Counted from the first letter of the stretch, positions 32,111 to 40,230 are shown. The stretch: DNA of 45,174 nucleotides from Rhizobacter sp. Root1221 (GCF_001425785.1 NZ_LMDI01000003.1:1-45174); one strand, 5' to 3'. Notes: generated from the letters alone by a model not told the origin. Translations and numbers: made by a program.

Positions 32111-32529
32111 GCAGCCGATGCGCCGACATCCCGGCACGCCATCTCCAGCTGAAACAGCACATCGGTGGCGATGTGGGCCAATTCCAAGAGTCCCGTCTCG
32201 TGATCCCGGGCCAGGTGCGACTCGACCGCACGACCCTGGACCTTGGCCTTCGCCGCATTCAGCATGTGCCGCAGCTGAGCGGCCCGGTAGCGTACCTGGA
32301 AGGGCTCCACGCCCTGCCACGAGCCGCGCTCGTAGGGCACCGGCTGCTTCTTCGTGACGGCCCACTGCAGGACTTCCACCACCGCCTCCAGGGCGTTCGG
32401 CATGTCATCGAACAGCAGCGTGATGTCCAGCTTTCCGGTGTCGTCCTTGCGCCCGGGGCCAGGCTTCGTCAGGTCCACCCGACTCGGCACCACGCCGGTC
32501 GGGAAGTCATGGTCGAGATGGCCGATCAT
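32107..32529 (-). CDS. dATP/dGTP diphosphohydrolase-like protein (DUF5664 type)
   Basis: A 140-residue all-helical protein. Segments KPGPGRKDDTGKLDITLLF (about 22-40) and PNALEAVVEVLQWAVTKK (about 44-61), then RYRAAQLRHMLNAAKAK and TDVLFQLEMA, fit a phage nucleotide pyrophosphohydrolase family annotated as dATP/dGTP diphosphohydrolase, distantly MazG-like. It would adjust the dNTP pool during replication. It closes the replication module and overlaps the converging plus-strand gene by 4 bp. In phages with 2-aminoadenine DNA a related enzyme works with PurZ; no PurZ is visible here. Confidence 0.65.
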   Translation of the reverse strand: MIGHLDHDFPTGVVPSRVDLTKPGPGRKDDTGKLDITLLFDDMPNALEAVVEVLQWAVTKKQPVPYERGSWQGVEPFQVRYRAAQLRHMLNAAKAKVQGRAVESHLARDHETGLLELAHIATDVLFQLEMACRDVGASAA

Positions 32530-32693
32530 GCGGTCTCCTTCGTCACGTGTTGAGGGCAGCCGGCTGCCCAGCGGACCACCGTCACGGGCCGCTCGGGGCG
32601 CGAGAGGTGGTTGCAGGCGACGCCGTCTTTCCAGGTGTGGTGTTTGCAGTTGAGGCAGTCGTTGCCTCGCTGCTGCGGTTTCATCTCATCCAT
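32526..32693 (-). CDS. 55-residue Cys-rich phage protein
   Basis: MDEMKPQQRGNDCLNCKHH starts this short protein. Cys13, Cys16, Cys27 and Cys46, with nearby His residues, could bind one zinc. Its start forms a TGATG junction with the preceding stop and its stop forms ATGA with the next ATG, filling the gap between two genes exactly. That double coupling is the main evidence. Family unknown. Confidence 0.65.
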   Translation of the reverse strand: MDEMKPQQRGNDCLNCKHHTWKDGVACNHLSRPERPVTVVRWAAGCPQHVTKETA

Positions 32694-32998
32694 CACGGCT
32701 TCGGGAAGACGCCCCAGCGGTCGAACGGATGGACACCTCGACAGTTGGCGTGCAGACCTTCCGCCCCCTCCACGATGAACTGCGTCACCGCGCGGAGGTC
32801 CGTGCTATTCGGGCGGTGTTCATTCGCCCAGTCGGTCGCCTTGCCCACCCGCGCACGGATGCGGCCCAGCTCGTTGCTGTAGCTGGTCGCCGCAGCATGC
32901 TGGCGAGTGAACGCTTGCTGCAGCGCAACGAACGCTTGCTCGACGGTGGCCCGTTCTTCGCGGAGCACCCAACGGGCGATGCGTTTCAGGATTTCCAT
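32693..32998 (-). CDS. Hypothetical phage protein downstream of the exonuclease
   Basis: A 101-residue, helical, basic protein (MEILKRIARWVLREERATVE). No catalytic motif is visible. It overlaps the end of the exonuclease gene by 13 bp and runs into the Cys-rich protein by TGATG. T7 has small genes (6.3-6.7) of unknown or structural role at this position. Confidence 0.6.
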   Translation of the reverse strand: MEILKRIARWVLREERATVEQAFVALQQAFTRQHAAATSYSNELGRIRARVGKATDWANEHRPNSTDLRAVTQFIVEGAEGLHANCRGVHPFDRWGVFPKP

Positions 32999-33789
32999 AG
33001 GATCACTTCCTTTTTCTTGAAGTCGTAGTCGGATGCGCGGCAGATGCGAGCCACTCGGGCCTGCACGAGCGCGTCTTCTTCGGTGTGGCCTTTGGCCTCG
33101 AACGCGACCACCACGCGGCGCCAGCGCTCATCGACGCTATCCCACGAGGGGTAGTCGAGAACCTTCACGGCCCGTGCCTCTCCGCATCCGGGGAGGCCCT
33201 TGTAGCCATCGGTCGTGTCGCCGACGAGGGTCTGGTAGAAGTGCCAGTAGTTCGCCTGGTCCTCACACACGAGCCACGGCGCCTTGTCCTTCTTCGGATT
33301 CCACAGCCAGCCCGGGATGGTCTTCATGTCCTTATCTTCGGACACGATGACCTTCTGGCTGGTCGCCGGAATCTGGGGGTGCTCCGCGAGAAAGTTCTTC
33401 GGGAGCCCCTTCATCGTGGACAGGATGCCCATGATGTCGTCCGCCTCCAGCGTGTCCCGCCGGTAGCTCGGGTAGTTGGCTTCGAGGTAGTCCTTGACGG
33501 CCTTGAGGTGCACCGGGCGTTGGCTGTAGTCGCGGTGGCCCTTGTAGCTGGGCAGCACCTTGAGGCGCCAGTTCTCCTCGGTGGGGCACGACAGGCACAC
33601 GATGACGTGGTCCGCCTTCACCGCCTGGGTCAGCTTGGAGACCTCCGCGTCGATGCGAAGCGGGAGGGTCTCGAAGTCGTCGGCCGCCACACACGGCGCC
33701 TCCATCCCGGGAAACCGGTAGGTGCGCTGGTGCGTGGCAGCCAGCTGGAACGCGACGATGTCAGCGTCCAGCAGCAGCGTGATGCTCAC
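32986..33789 (-). CDS. 5'-3' exonuclease (T7 gp6-like)
   Basis: A 267-residue FEN-type nuclease (T7 gp6 has 300) that removes RNA primers and degrades host DNA. Metal-binding acids are visible at LLLDADIVAFQ (Asp8, Asp10), TLEADDIMGIL (about 112-122) and VSEDKDMKT, with the helix-hairpin-helix GDTTDGYKGLPGCGEA (about 190-205). The start is GTG at 33789, overlapping the previous stop as GTGA. Confidence 0.92.
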   Translation of the reverse strand: MSITLLLDADIVAFQLAATHQRTYRFPGMEAPCVAADDFETLPLRIDAEVSKLTQAVKADHVIVCLSCPTEENWRLKVLPSYKGHRDYSQRPVHLKAVKDYLEANYPSYRRDTLEADDIMGILSTMKGLPKNFLAEHPQIPATSQKVIVSEDKDMKTIPGWLWNPKKDKAPWLVCEDQANYWHFYQTLVGDTTDGYKGLPGCGEARAVKVLDYPSWDSVDERWRRVVVAFEAKGHTEEDALVQARVARICRASDYDFKKKEVILWKS

Positions 33790-34316
33790 AGGGGCGGAGG
33801 GAGGAAGCTCTCGAACTGCGGCGGGATCACCAACGGGAAGCCAGCGAACTTCTCCTGCAGCCGTTCATAGCGGCGCATCGAACGGTCGAACTCCTTCTGG
33901 TCCTCGCAGTGGTCGAGGGTGAAGGTACGGTTCGACCAGTCCTTGTCGAACGCAGGAGTCCACTCCAGACCAGCGCCGTCATTCCAGACCTGGCAGATGC
34001 CGAAGTCGTGCGCCTTGGCTCGGTCCACCGGGTCAAGCCCTGGGCAAAGCATGATGACCTGCACCGGCAGCTCGAAGCCCGGCACATCCCAGATGTAGGA
34101 GACCTCAGTCTGCTCCATGTACTCGGCAGCGCCCATCATCGGAACGAGCTGCAAGGTGCCGGGTTGGAAACACCCCGTGTGCGGCACGAAGATGTCGATG
34201 TCCTTCGGCGTGCGGTCCAGAAGGAGGTCACGCAGGAAGCCACCTGCGAGGATGGCGTTGGGGAACACGGCCTGCACCGTCTTGAGGGCGTCGAGGCCCA
34301 CTTGGAGAGTCGTCAT
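33786..34316 (-). CDS. Phage nucleotidyltransferase-fold protein
   Basis: A 176-residue protein with the DNA polymerase beta-type signature AGGFLRDLLLDRTPKDIDIF (about 24-43): GG, then an Arg-Asp, then the metal-binding Asp-x-Asp. Similar proteins are common in phage replication modules; their substrate is not known to me. It overlaps the Rz stop by ATGA and the exonuclease by GTGA, so it is part of the replication operon although T7 lacks it. Confidence 0.75.
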   Translation of the reverse strand: MTTLQVGLDALKTVQAVFPNAILAGGFLRDLLLDRTPKDIDIFVPHTGCFQPGTLQLVPMMGAAEYMEQTEVSYIWDVPGFELPVQVIMLCPGLDPVDRAKAHDFGICQVWNDGAGLEWTPAFDKDWSNRTFTLDHCEDQKEFDRSMRRYERLQEKFAGFPLVIPPQFESFLPPPL

Positions 34317-34825
34317 TTCAGTTGCTCGGTGACGTAGCGTTGGAGGGCGCGGTGGCGCTCGGCGAGGTCGTGGTACTGCCCGTAGTTCTCGACAACCGTT
34401 TCGGCAGCGTCTTGAGGGGCAACGGGTCCGCCATCAGCTCCGGGGGAGGTGGTGGGATCAGGGGTTTCGCCATCTGCGGCGGCGTCGTGGAGCACGCGCC
34501 ACTCGACAGGCAGAGGGCAAGCATCAGCAGGGATGCGAACGGGAACTTCACGGATGATTTCCTTCGTGACGGTGCGGATGCGTTGGGCTTGCGCGCGGTA
34601 GCCCTCAGCGATGGCAGCGGTGGCCTGGACGCTTCCCTCGAAGTCCTTGAGCTGGAGCTTCGAGGCGGCAAGGTCGGTGGTCAGCTGCGTGACCGTGGCC
34701 TTCGATTCCTTCAGGTCGCGCCGTGCGGCCTCGGCGTCCACCCCCGACTCGCGGATCAGGTAGACGGCCGAGGCGACGGCGAGGGCAGCGACGAGGTACG
34801 GAATGGCGCGGAGCCAACCCGTCAC
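34313..34825 (-). CDS. Rz-like inner-membrane spanin (i-spanin)
   Basis: A 170-residue protein with one N-terminal transmembrane span (about 8-24, IPYLVAALAVASAVYLI) and a periplasmic coiled coil (about 30-90, DLKESKATVTQLTTDLAASK). The segment ACPLPVEWRVLHDAA (about 101-115) is typical of Rz proteins. With the nested Rz1 lipoprotein it would fuse the inner and outer membranes at lysis. GTG start at 34825 overlaps the previous stop. In T7 the pair is beside the terminases; here it follows the DNA polymerase gene. Confidence 0.85.
   Translation of the reverse strand: MTGWLRAIPYLVAALAVASAVYLIRESGVDAEAARRDLKESKATVTQLTTDLAASKLQLKDFEGSVQATAAIAEGYRAQAQRIRTVTKEIIREVPVRIPADACPLPVEWRVLHDAAADGETPDPTTSPGADGGPVAPQDAAETVVENYGQYHDLAERHRALQRYVTEQLK
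34318..34551 (-). CDS. Rz1-like outer-membrane lipoprotein (o-spanin), nested in Rz
   Basis: A 77-residue reading frame wholly inside the Rz gene. It starts with GTG at 34551, preceded by AAGGAA eight bases upstream. The signal peptide FPFASLLMLALCLSSGAC ends in a lipobox (S-G-A-C, Cys about 19). The mature part is proline-rich (STTPPQMAKPLIPPPPPELM), as in Rz1 proteins. Nested overlap of Rz and Rz1 is the known lambda/T7 arrangement. Confidence 0.87.
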   Translation of the reverse strand: MKFPFASLLMLALCLSSGACSTTPPQMAKPLIPPPPPELMADPLPLKTLPKRLSRTTGSTTTSPSATAPSNATSPSN

Positions 34826-35025
34826 AGGTCGGCCCCTTCAAGCCAGAGGATGCCCTTGGCGGTGGCACGCCACACGCGGCCGAAACCTTCGGGGGTCTCA
34901 GTGCTCACCAGGCCGAGCGATGCGGCAGCCGACAGTTCCGTTGCGAACTTCCGGGCGAAGTCGCCTTGAATGGAGAGGCGGTCGTAATGAGCGAGCGACA
35001 CGACGTTCGCCACCATCTCCTCCAT
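34822..35025 (-). CDS. Small winged-helix-like phage protein
   Basis: A 67-residue protein. The C-terminal half ASLGLVSTETPEGFGRVWRA followed by TAKGILWLEG looks like the last helix and wing of a winged-helix domain. ATG at 35025 lies 4 bp after the DNA polymerase stop (TGACGAGATG); further in-frame codons upstream lie inside the polymerase gene. It ends in a GTGA overlap with Rz. Function unknown. Confidence 0.55.
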   Translation of the reverse strand: MEEMVANVVSLAHYDRLSIQGDFARKFATELSAAASLGLVSTETPEGFGRVWRATAKGILWLEGADL

Positions 35026-35029
35026 CTCG

Positions 35030-37012
35030 TCAGTGAGTTTCGGACCAGTTGTTGCCAACGTCGAATGCCCCGTCGAGGGGACATCGGAAGTTGAAAAAGG
35101 AACCAGCGTCCCGGATAGATTGGACAGCCATGCGGCCAACCATTTCAGCTTTGTCATCATCGACCTCGATTTGCCACTCGTCGTGTACGTTCGCCACGAA
35201 CTCGTAGTGCGTTCCGGGAATGAGCCCGGCCTCTTGGAGGGATTCGTCAAGGAGGCACAGAGCCTTCTTCATCTGGATCGCGCCAGCCGACTGGAGGAGC
35301 GTGTTGAGCGCGGAGTGCATCGAGCGGACTGGAAGCAGCCGCCCGTCAATTCCCTTGAGGAACCCGCGTTCCTTGGCCCGGGCCTGAACGTGCTGGACCA
35401 ACTTGCCCATCGCGGGCAGGTTCGCCAGGAAGGCTTTGCGCAGAGCAGCGCCCTTCTTCTTGGCCTGGGCGCCCTTCTTGCGAAGGACGATCCATCCGAG
35501 GTTCTCGTCGCCCGAGCCGTAGATGAACGCGTAGAACCAGGTCTTCGCCACATCCCTGCCGGTCTCGGTGCCGAACACGTACTCCTTGACCGGCAGGCCG
35601 AGGGCCATGCAGTTCACCGAGTGCATGTCCGTGCCCTTGGACTTGTCCCCCTCCAGCACGGTCTTGATGTAGGCGCCGCCGTCGTAGATCGCCATGTACC
35701 CGGCGAGGTCACGCAGCTCCAACGCATCGGCGTCCGCACCGACCAGCTTCTTGCCCACCGGGACGATCCAGCACTCGCGACACTCGTTGCCATACTCGCT
35801 CTTGCCAGAGGGGACCTGAGCCATGTTCGGCTTGGAGTGCGTCATGCGGCCCGTGACGGCGCCGTTCGTGTTGACCCGGCCGTGGACGCGCCCATCTTTC
35901 CTGACGTGCTTGAGCCACGCCTCGTTGCCCTCGGCAATCTGCGCGATTCGCTTCACCACCATGAAGTACTCCTTCAGGGGCTTCGCTTCCGCGTAGGGCA
36001 GCGCCGAGATGACCTCGTCGTCCACCTTGGGCTTGCCGTCGCTCGTGAACTCGACGGGCTCCCAGCCGTACATCACCTTCAGCCAATGCGAGATGTGGTC
36101 ACGCGAGGACAGGTTGAAGTCGGTGAGCTTCAGCTTCTGGAACGGGGCGCCGGCCACGTAGCCCATGCCCTTGTTGTCGCGGGCTGGGGTGAACGGCTTC
36201 TCGAACCGCAGGAACATCGGCTTGAACACCGCATGCACCTCGGCCTCGAGTTCCAGCTTCCGCTTCACCAAGGTGGTGTAGAGCTGGACCGCCTTCTTCT
36301 CATCGAGCAGGAAGCCGTGGGCCTCTTGGCGGACGATGATGTGCTGGACCTGGGTCTCGATGAGCACCGAGGTCTCGCTCGGTTCCTTCGACAGGATGCG
36401 GTCGTACAGCTTGTCCGTGACCACCACGTCCTGGACGCAGTAGTCCTCCATGGACTGGTTCCAGCGCTCCCAGCGGCGGGCGTAGGCAGTCTTGCGGGCG
36501 TCCTTCTCGGGCACCCCCTCGGCCATCAGACGCTCGACCAGCAGGGGGTCACCCGCGTAGTCACCCTTGTGCTCACCAAGGCGGTGCCCCCAAGCTTCGA
36601 GGCTGACGCTGCCGATGAGCTGGCCCGGAAAGGACGCGCCGGACTTCTTCTTCCGGCGGTCCAGGTCAACCTGCTTGAGGTGCGGCCACACCAAGCGGGA
36701 GAGAACCATCGTGTCGCGCTGTCGCCACCACGGAATGTCAAGTCCGTGGAGTTTCTTCAGGACCAGGCAGTCGTACCCCGTGCCGTTGTGGGCAACAACC
36801 AGCGTGCTGGGATCAGCGAGGATCGCAAGGCCCTCGGCAATCGGGCGACCTCCTGGCTGGTTGTTGAACCGGTGGATGATCCCGGTGGTACGGTCCTTGA
36901 TGACCAGAACGTGGATGACGCTGACTTCGTCCAGCAGTCCATCCGTTTCAAGGTCGAAGGTGACGGCGTGCGTGAGAAGCAGCCGCACCGCCTTGGCGAT
37001 GGGTGTCAACAA
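35030..37012 (-). CDS. DNA polymerase (T7 gp5-like, family A with proofreading)
   Basis: A 660-residue replicative polymerase (T7 gp5 has 704). Exonuclease motif I is VTFDLETDG (Asp20, Glu22), so proofreading should be active. Polymerase motif A is GADADALELRDLAGYM, motif B is RDVAKTWFYAFIYGSGDENL, and motif C is NVHDEWQIEV (His610, Asp611, Glu612). The C-terminus NNWSETH resembles T7's. The start is TTG at 37012, preceded by GGGAG at good spacing; no ATG is available before the exonuclease motif. A thioredoxin-binding loop is not obvious. Confidence 0.95.
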   Translation of the reverse strand: MLTPIAKAVRLLLTHAVTFDLETDGLLDEVSVIHVLVIKDRTTGIIHRFNNQPGGRPIAEGLAILADPSTLVVAHNGTGYDCLVLKKLHGLDIPWWRQRDTMVLSRLVWPHLKQVDLDRRKKKSGASFPGQLIGSVSLEAWGHRLGEHKGDYAGDPLLVERLMAEGVPEKDARKTAYARRWERWNQSMEDYCVQDVVVTDKLYDRILSKEPSETSVLIETQVQHIIVRQEAHGFLLDEKKAVQLYTTLVKRKLELEAEVHAVFKPMFLRFEKPFTPARDNKGMGYVAGAPFQKLKLTDFNLSSRDHISHWLKVMYGWEPVEFTSDGKPKVDDEVISALPYAEAKPLKEYFMVVKRIAQIAEGNEAWLKHVRKDGRVHGRVNTNGAVTGRMTHSKPNMAQVPSGKSEYGNECRECWIVPVGKKLVGADADALELRDLAGYMAIYDGGAYIKTVLEGDKSKGTDMHSVNCMALGLPVKEYVFGTETGRDVAKTWFYAFIYGSGDENLGWIVLRKKGAQAKKKGAALRKAFLANLPAMGKLVQHVQARAKERGFLKGIDGRLLPVRSMHSALNTLLQSAGAIQMKKALCLLDESLQEAGLIPGTHYEFVANVHDEWQIEVDDDKAEMVGRMAVQSIRDAGSFFNFRCPLDGAFDVGNNWSETH

Positions 37013-37059
37013 TGGAACTCTCCCGCCTCCGATGACGGGGCTCTAGTAGTTGATGTGGG

Positions 37060-37266
37060 TCAGGTGGGGGACGGGACCTTGGCGACCATCTGCGGGTCGC
37101 GGAAGGTCTCCTCCTCGCCGTAGCTGCCCCAGGGCTTTTTGAAGACGACCTTCATGCCCTTCGGCGTGAACCGCGTGATGCGCCCGACGGTCATCGTTCG
37201 GTAGCCGGTGACAGCGATGGCGACCGAGTCACCGACCGCCAGCTCTTGGCCTGCAACGTCCTTCAT
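37060..37266 (-). CDS. Small SH3/KOW-like phage protein
   Basis: A 68-residue protein. The pattern VAGQELAVGDSVAIAVTG, then MTVGRITRFTPKGMKVVF, is that of a short beta-barrel with a KOW-like turn, common among small phage proteins between helicase and polymerase genes. Start at 37266 forms TGATG with the preceding stop. Function unknown. Confidence 0.6.
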   Translation of the reverse strand: MKDVAGQELAVGDSVAIAVTGYRTMTVGRITRFTPKGMKVVFKKPWGSYGEEETFRDPQMVAKVPSPT

Positions 37267-37463
37267 CACAGCGCCTTGACTGCAGCGCGGAACTGCGGCT
37301 GCAGAGAGAACAGTGAGCGCCACTCCTGCGGCACCCGCGACTCGCAGCCATGCTTCACGGCACGGCGCACCGCACGGTTCGGCCAGGTCACCGGGATGGC
37401 CGGGTAGTGGCTGGCGATGAAGCCGGGAATGCCGCGCTGGGCTTGGAACGAATTGCGATCCAT
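37266..37463 (-). CDS. Small basic phage protein behind the primase-helicase
   Basis: A 65-residue, basic protein (MDRNSFQAQRGIPGFIASHY; PNRAVRRAVKHGCESRVPQE). Start at 37463 is one base after the primase-helicase stop; its stop overlaps the next start. An operator-like sequence (37487-37502) lies just upstream but within coding DNA. No family recognised. Confidence 0.55.
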   Translation of the reverse strand: MDRNSFQAQRGIPGFIASHYPAIPVTWPNRAVRRAVKHGCESRVPQEWRSLFSLQPQFRAAVKAL

Positions 37464-37464
37464 G

Positions 37465-39111
37465 TCAGAACTCCTCGTGATGTTTGGTTGCCGAACCGGA
37501 ACGGTCCGAGAAAAGGGGCGGTTCGAGCGCACTAAGGTCTGCCTTGAACAGCAGGCCCGTTGCTGGGTCGTAGTCGAGCGGGATGGTCTTGCCAGTGGCT
37601 TGACCGGTGTTGCGGTCCTTGAGGACTCGGAAGGTCGTGATGCGGTCGGCCGCTTCCTCGCCTTGGGTGTTGCGCTCCAAGCCGAACATGAAGTGCGCCC
37701 ACATCCCGATGGCGTTGGAGCCACGGAACTGCGCCTGCTTCACCCGGCCGCCCTCCTCGTGTGACGGCCCGTCCTTGGGGCGCGTCAGGTGGGAGATGAA
37801 GTGCAGCATGACCTTCAGCTCCAAGGCCAGCGCGGCCAGCTCTGCCATGAGCTTGTCGAGTGCCTTGCGCTCGTCCTCCTCCTGAGCCACGAGGGCGGTG
37901 AGGTGGTCGAGGTAGATGCACTTGCAGCCCAGGCCAACGGCCATGTACCGAATCTTCCCCTTCACGACTTCCCAGTCCGTGGACCCGAAGCTGTCGTAGA
38001 AGTGGATGCGGCCGGTGTCGCGCAGCTTCCCGATTGCCTCGCGGCGCTCCTCACGGGTCGCCTTGCCGGGCACATGCAGGACCTTGCCGTCCACCTTGCC
38101 AGCGATGCGGCGCAGCGTCTCGACCGGGGGCTGCTCCAGGTAGAGCACACCCACGGCCAGGCCGAGCTTCATCACGTCGAAGGCGATGGACTGCGTGAAC
38201 CAGTCGGTCTTCCCGATGCCGGTGCCCGCACCGAAGGCGTAGCACTCGCCCTCGCGACGACCGTAGGTCAGCTCCGTGAGGACATCGAGCCACCACGACA
38301 GGCCCACTTCAGGGTCCACCTCGGCGGCCTCGGCCAGGTCGTCAATGGACCGGATGCCGTCAGGGCGGTACACCTTGGCGGCCCAGATGGCGTCGATGAC
38401 CTCGGACCCCCTGCCCGCCTTGAGCATGTCGTTGGGGTCCTTCAGGGGCAGCGAGGCCACCTTGCACTTCCCCGGAGCGAACAGCGGGGCGACATCATCG
38501 CGGGCCTCACGGCCAGGCTCGTCGTTGTCGAACATCAGGACCACTTCATCGAACTTGCCGAGCCACTCGATGTTGGCGCGGATGGCCTTCTCGGCCGAGC
38601 CGGTGCCCGAGGGGATGCTCACCACAGGCCACTTGTTGCCCTGCAGCTGCGAGACCGACATGGCGTCAATCTCGCCCTCGGTGATGACCACCTTCTTGCC
38701 TCCGTCGCGCCACAGGTGTTGGCCGAACAGCTCGAAGGCGAAGCCCTTGGCGTCACCAACCCAGGCAAAGTTCTTCTCCGCATCCCGGGTGTGCTGCGCG
38801 ACCAGTTCGCCGTCCTTGTAGTACGGGGCGATGTGGACCTTCTTACCATTGCGAACGCCGATTCGGTAGCCGAAGTGCTGGCAGGTTTCCTCGCTGATGC
38901 CGCGAGCCCGCAGCGCCTCGACCTCGCCCGTCAAGGGCGTGAAGTCTTGAGCCACAGTGGGCCTCCTTTTCGTGGGAACAGAGCCGTCAGCAGGCTCGTA
39001 GTGGTCGCAGCCGAAGCAGAAACCGTGGCCGTCCGTATAGCGAGCGAGGTTGTCCCTCGACCCGCACGCGGGGCATGGCTCCTTGTGCGTGAAGTGGGAC
39101 TCGTCGGTCAC
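37465..39111 (-). CDS. DNA primase-helicase (T7 gp4-like)
   Basis: A 548-residue bifunctional replisome protein (T7 gp4A has 566). The zinc-binding primase domain has Cys13, Cys16, Cys32 and Cys35 (CPACG, CFGC). The TOPRIM region shows VVITEGEIDAMSVSQL (about 137-152) and VVLMFDNDEPGREA. The helicase Walker A motif is GAGTGIGKTDWFTQS (about 275-289) and Walker B is near CIYLDHLTAL. Acidic C-terminus LFSDRSGSATKHHEEF, for polymerase contact, ends in Phe as in T7. GTG start at 39111 overlaps the preceding stop. Confidence 0.95.
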   Translation of the reverse strand: MTDESHFTHKEPCPACGSRDNLARYTDGHGFCFGCDHYEPADGSVPTKRRPTVAQDFTPLTGEVEALRARGISEETCQHFGYRIGVRNGKKVHIAPYYKDGELVAQHTRDAEKNFAWVGDAKGFAFELFGQHLWRDGGKKVVITEGEIDAMSVSQLQGNKWPVVSIPSGTGSAEKAIRANIEWLGKFDEVVLMFDNDEPGREARDDVAPLFAPGKCKVASLPLKDPNDMLKAGRGSEVIDAIWAAKVYRPDGIRSIDDLAEAAEVDPEVGLSWWLDVLTELTYGRREGECYAFGAGTGIGKTDWFTQSIAFDVMKLGLAVGVLYLEQPPVETLRRIAGKVDGKVLHVPGKATREERREAIGKLRDTGRIHFYDSFGSTDWEVVKGKIRYMAVGLGCKCIYLDHLTALVAQEEDERKALDKLMAELAALALELKVMLHFISHLTRPKDGPSHEEGGRVKQAQFRGSNAIGMWAHFMFGLERNTQGEEAADRITTFRVLKDRNTGQATGKTIPLDYDPATGLLFKADLSALEPPLFSDRSGSATKHHEEF

Positions 39112-39287
39112 TTCTTGAGGCAGATGAAGCGGAGTTCCTTCGCGCTACCTGCCACGAGCGGTTCGGCTGCCTTGCCAGCGGCCTTACACGCCGCCTCGGA
39201 GGTGAATCCCGGGACCGCCTGGACGGTGACGCTGTCACCTTTGGCGAACATGCCGGCGTAGATGTATAGGACGAGGATGAACTCCAT
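39108..39287 (-). CDS. Small exported or membrane-associated phage protein
   Basis: A 59-residue protein with a hydrophobic N-terminus (MEFILVLYIYAGMFAKG) and two Cys in the remainder (SEAACKAAGKAAEP; FICLKK), which could form a disulfide in the periplasm. This layout is common among small phage proteins. TGATG start junction, GTGA end junction. Confidence 0.6.
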   Translation of the reverse strand: MEFILVLYIYAGMFAKGDSVTVQAVPGFTSEAACKAAGKAAEPLVAGSAKELRFICLKK

Positions 39288-39484
39288 CAGAGGACCCCGT
39301 CCTTCTTCAGCTTCTCGGCCGTGCGGAAGGACACCTTCGCGTCCGTACCTCGCTCCAGGACGAGGCCGGCGTTGCGCTCGATGGCGCGGCCGACACGGCG
39401 GCACACGCGGCTTTCCGGGTTGGTGATGGCGGCCGTGTAGAACGCAGCGGCCATGGTCGTGAAGCGAGCTTGCTTTTCGTTCAT
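39287..39484 (-). CDS. Small phage protein upstream of the primase-helicase
   Basis: A 65-residue helical, basic protein (MNEKQARFTTMAAAFYTAAI; RVCRRVGRAIERNAGLVLER). ATG at 39484 is preceded by CAGGAGA at 6 bp, a strong site. It is coupled to the next gene by TGATG. Function unknown. Confidence 0.6.
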   Translation of the reverse strand: MNEKQARFTTMAAAFYTAAITNPESRVCRRVGRAIERNAGLVLERGTDAKVSFRTAEKLKKDGVL

Positions 39485-39497
39485 GTGGGTCTCCTGT

Positions 39498-39884
39498 TCA
39501 GTCGGCGTTGACGAGTTCGCGGTCGTTGACCCACACGTCATCGATGTTCTTGCCTCGGATGAAGCGGACCAGGGAGGCGTCACGGTTCTTGCCGATGACG
39601 CGGGCGGACTTGAGCTTGCGAACCCAATGCGGGAGGCCGATGCCGTAGCCGCGCTTGATCTGCACCAGGTCGTGGACCCCGATGGGGCGGCGCTCGCGGT
39701 ACTCGCCGTACTGCTTGCCCATCTCGTCGTACTTCAGGACCGTGTCGATTTCCATGCCTTCGTTGCGAAGGTCTTCGATGACCGACGAGAGGCGGGAAAT
39801 GCTGTAGACCCCGTGGGCCGAGAGCGGGGTGATGGACTTGCCCGCTTCGAGGTGAGCACGGACGCGATTGACTTGGGTGGTCAT
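39498..39884 (-). CDS. Phage helix-turn-helix protein with C-terminal beta domain
   Basis: A 128-residue protein. The N-terminal AHLEAGKSITPLSAHGVYSI and RLSSVIEDLRNEGMEI (about 10-45) form a winged-helix pattern common in phage DNA-binding proteins. The C-terminal half (RPIGVHDLVQIKRGYGIGLP onwards) is beta-rich with a GKN loop. It is the first gene after the promoter-like element at 39984-40000, with AAGGA before ATG at 39884. Middle-gene regulation or replication role possible; not proven. Confidence 0.65.
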   Translation of the reverse strand: MTTQVNRVRAHLEAGKSITPLSAHGVYSISRLSSVIEDLRNEGMEIDTVLKYDEMGKQYGEYRERRPIGVHDLVQIKRGYGIGLPHWVRKLKSARVIGKNRDASLVRFIRGKNIDDVWVNDRELVNAD

Positions 39885-39983
39885 GTGGGAAATTCCTTGA
39901 TGAGGGAACGTTGGACGTGAGTAGCCAGCCCGCCCCGTGAGGGGCAGGACGTGGGTCGCCTAAGAAGGACTTGGGAGGTTTAG

Positions 39984-40000
39984 CGAGGGGTGGGGTTTAG
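39984..40000 (-). promoter_or_regulatory. Candidate phage RNA polymerase promoter, copy 4
   Basis: Exact minus-strand CTAAACCCCACCCCTCG followed by CTAAACC. It overlaps the stop of the gene 39997-40230 and lies 100 bp upstream of the 39884 start, heading the primase-polymerase block. Confidence 0.65.
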
Positions 40001-40230
40001 CCCACGAGCGCCTTGATGCGCTTCGCCGTAGCCTGGGCACGGAGAGATTCCGCAGCGGCCTTGTCGGACGCATCGAGCAACAGCTGGGCGCCCTCCTCCT
40101 GGGTCTCGGAACGCTGCGCTTCGCGGTCGGCATGCGCCTCCAGGCGCTTCACGGTCTTCGTGAGGGGCGCCGTGATGGACTCGACGGTGGGAGCTATGAA
40201 GGAGCGGACGAACGACAGGATGATGTTCAC
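39997..40230 (-). CDS. Small membrane-proximal coiled-coil phage protein
   Basis: A 77-residue protein: hydrophobic/amphipathic N-terminus (VNIILSFVRSFIAPTVESIT) followed by a charged helix (RLEAHADREAQRSETQEEGA). GTG at 40230 is preferred because it overlaps the amidase stop as GTGA; an in-frame ATG at 40257 lies inside that gene. Comparable small proteins occur at this position in T7-like phages. Function unknown. Confidence 0.6.
   Translation of the reverse strand: MNIILSFVRSFIAPTVESITAPLTKTVKRLEAHADREAQRSETQEEGAQLLLDASDKAAAESLRAQATAKRIKALVG

Noticed and set aside
37487-37502. GTTGCCGAACCGGAAC, a match to the operator-like motif.
   Set aside because: It lies inside the 3' end of the primase-helicase gene, has four mismatches to the consensus and is not next to a promoter.
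17459-38447. Repeated CTTCAGGGG or CTTGAGGGG (for example 17459, 17470, 18459, 28376, 35971, 38439).
   Set aside because: Most copies are inside genes and encode common codon pairs (Pro-Leu-Lys or Pro-Glu-Gly) in different frames; no consistent position relative to gene starts.
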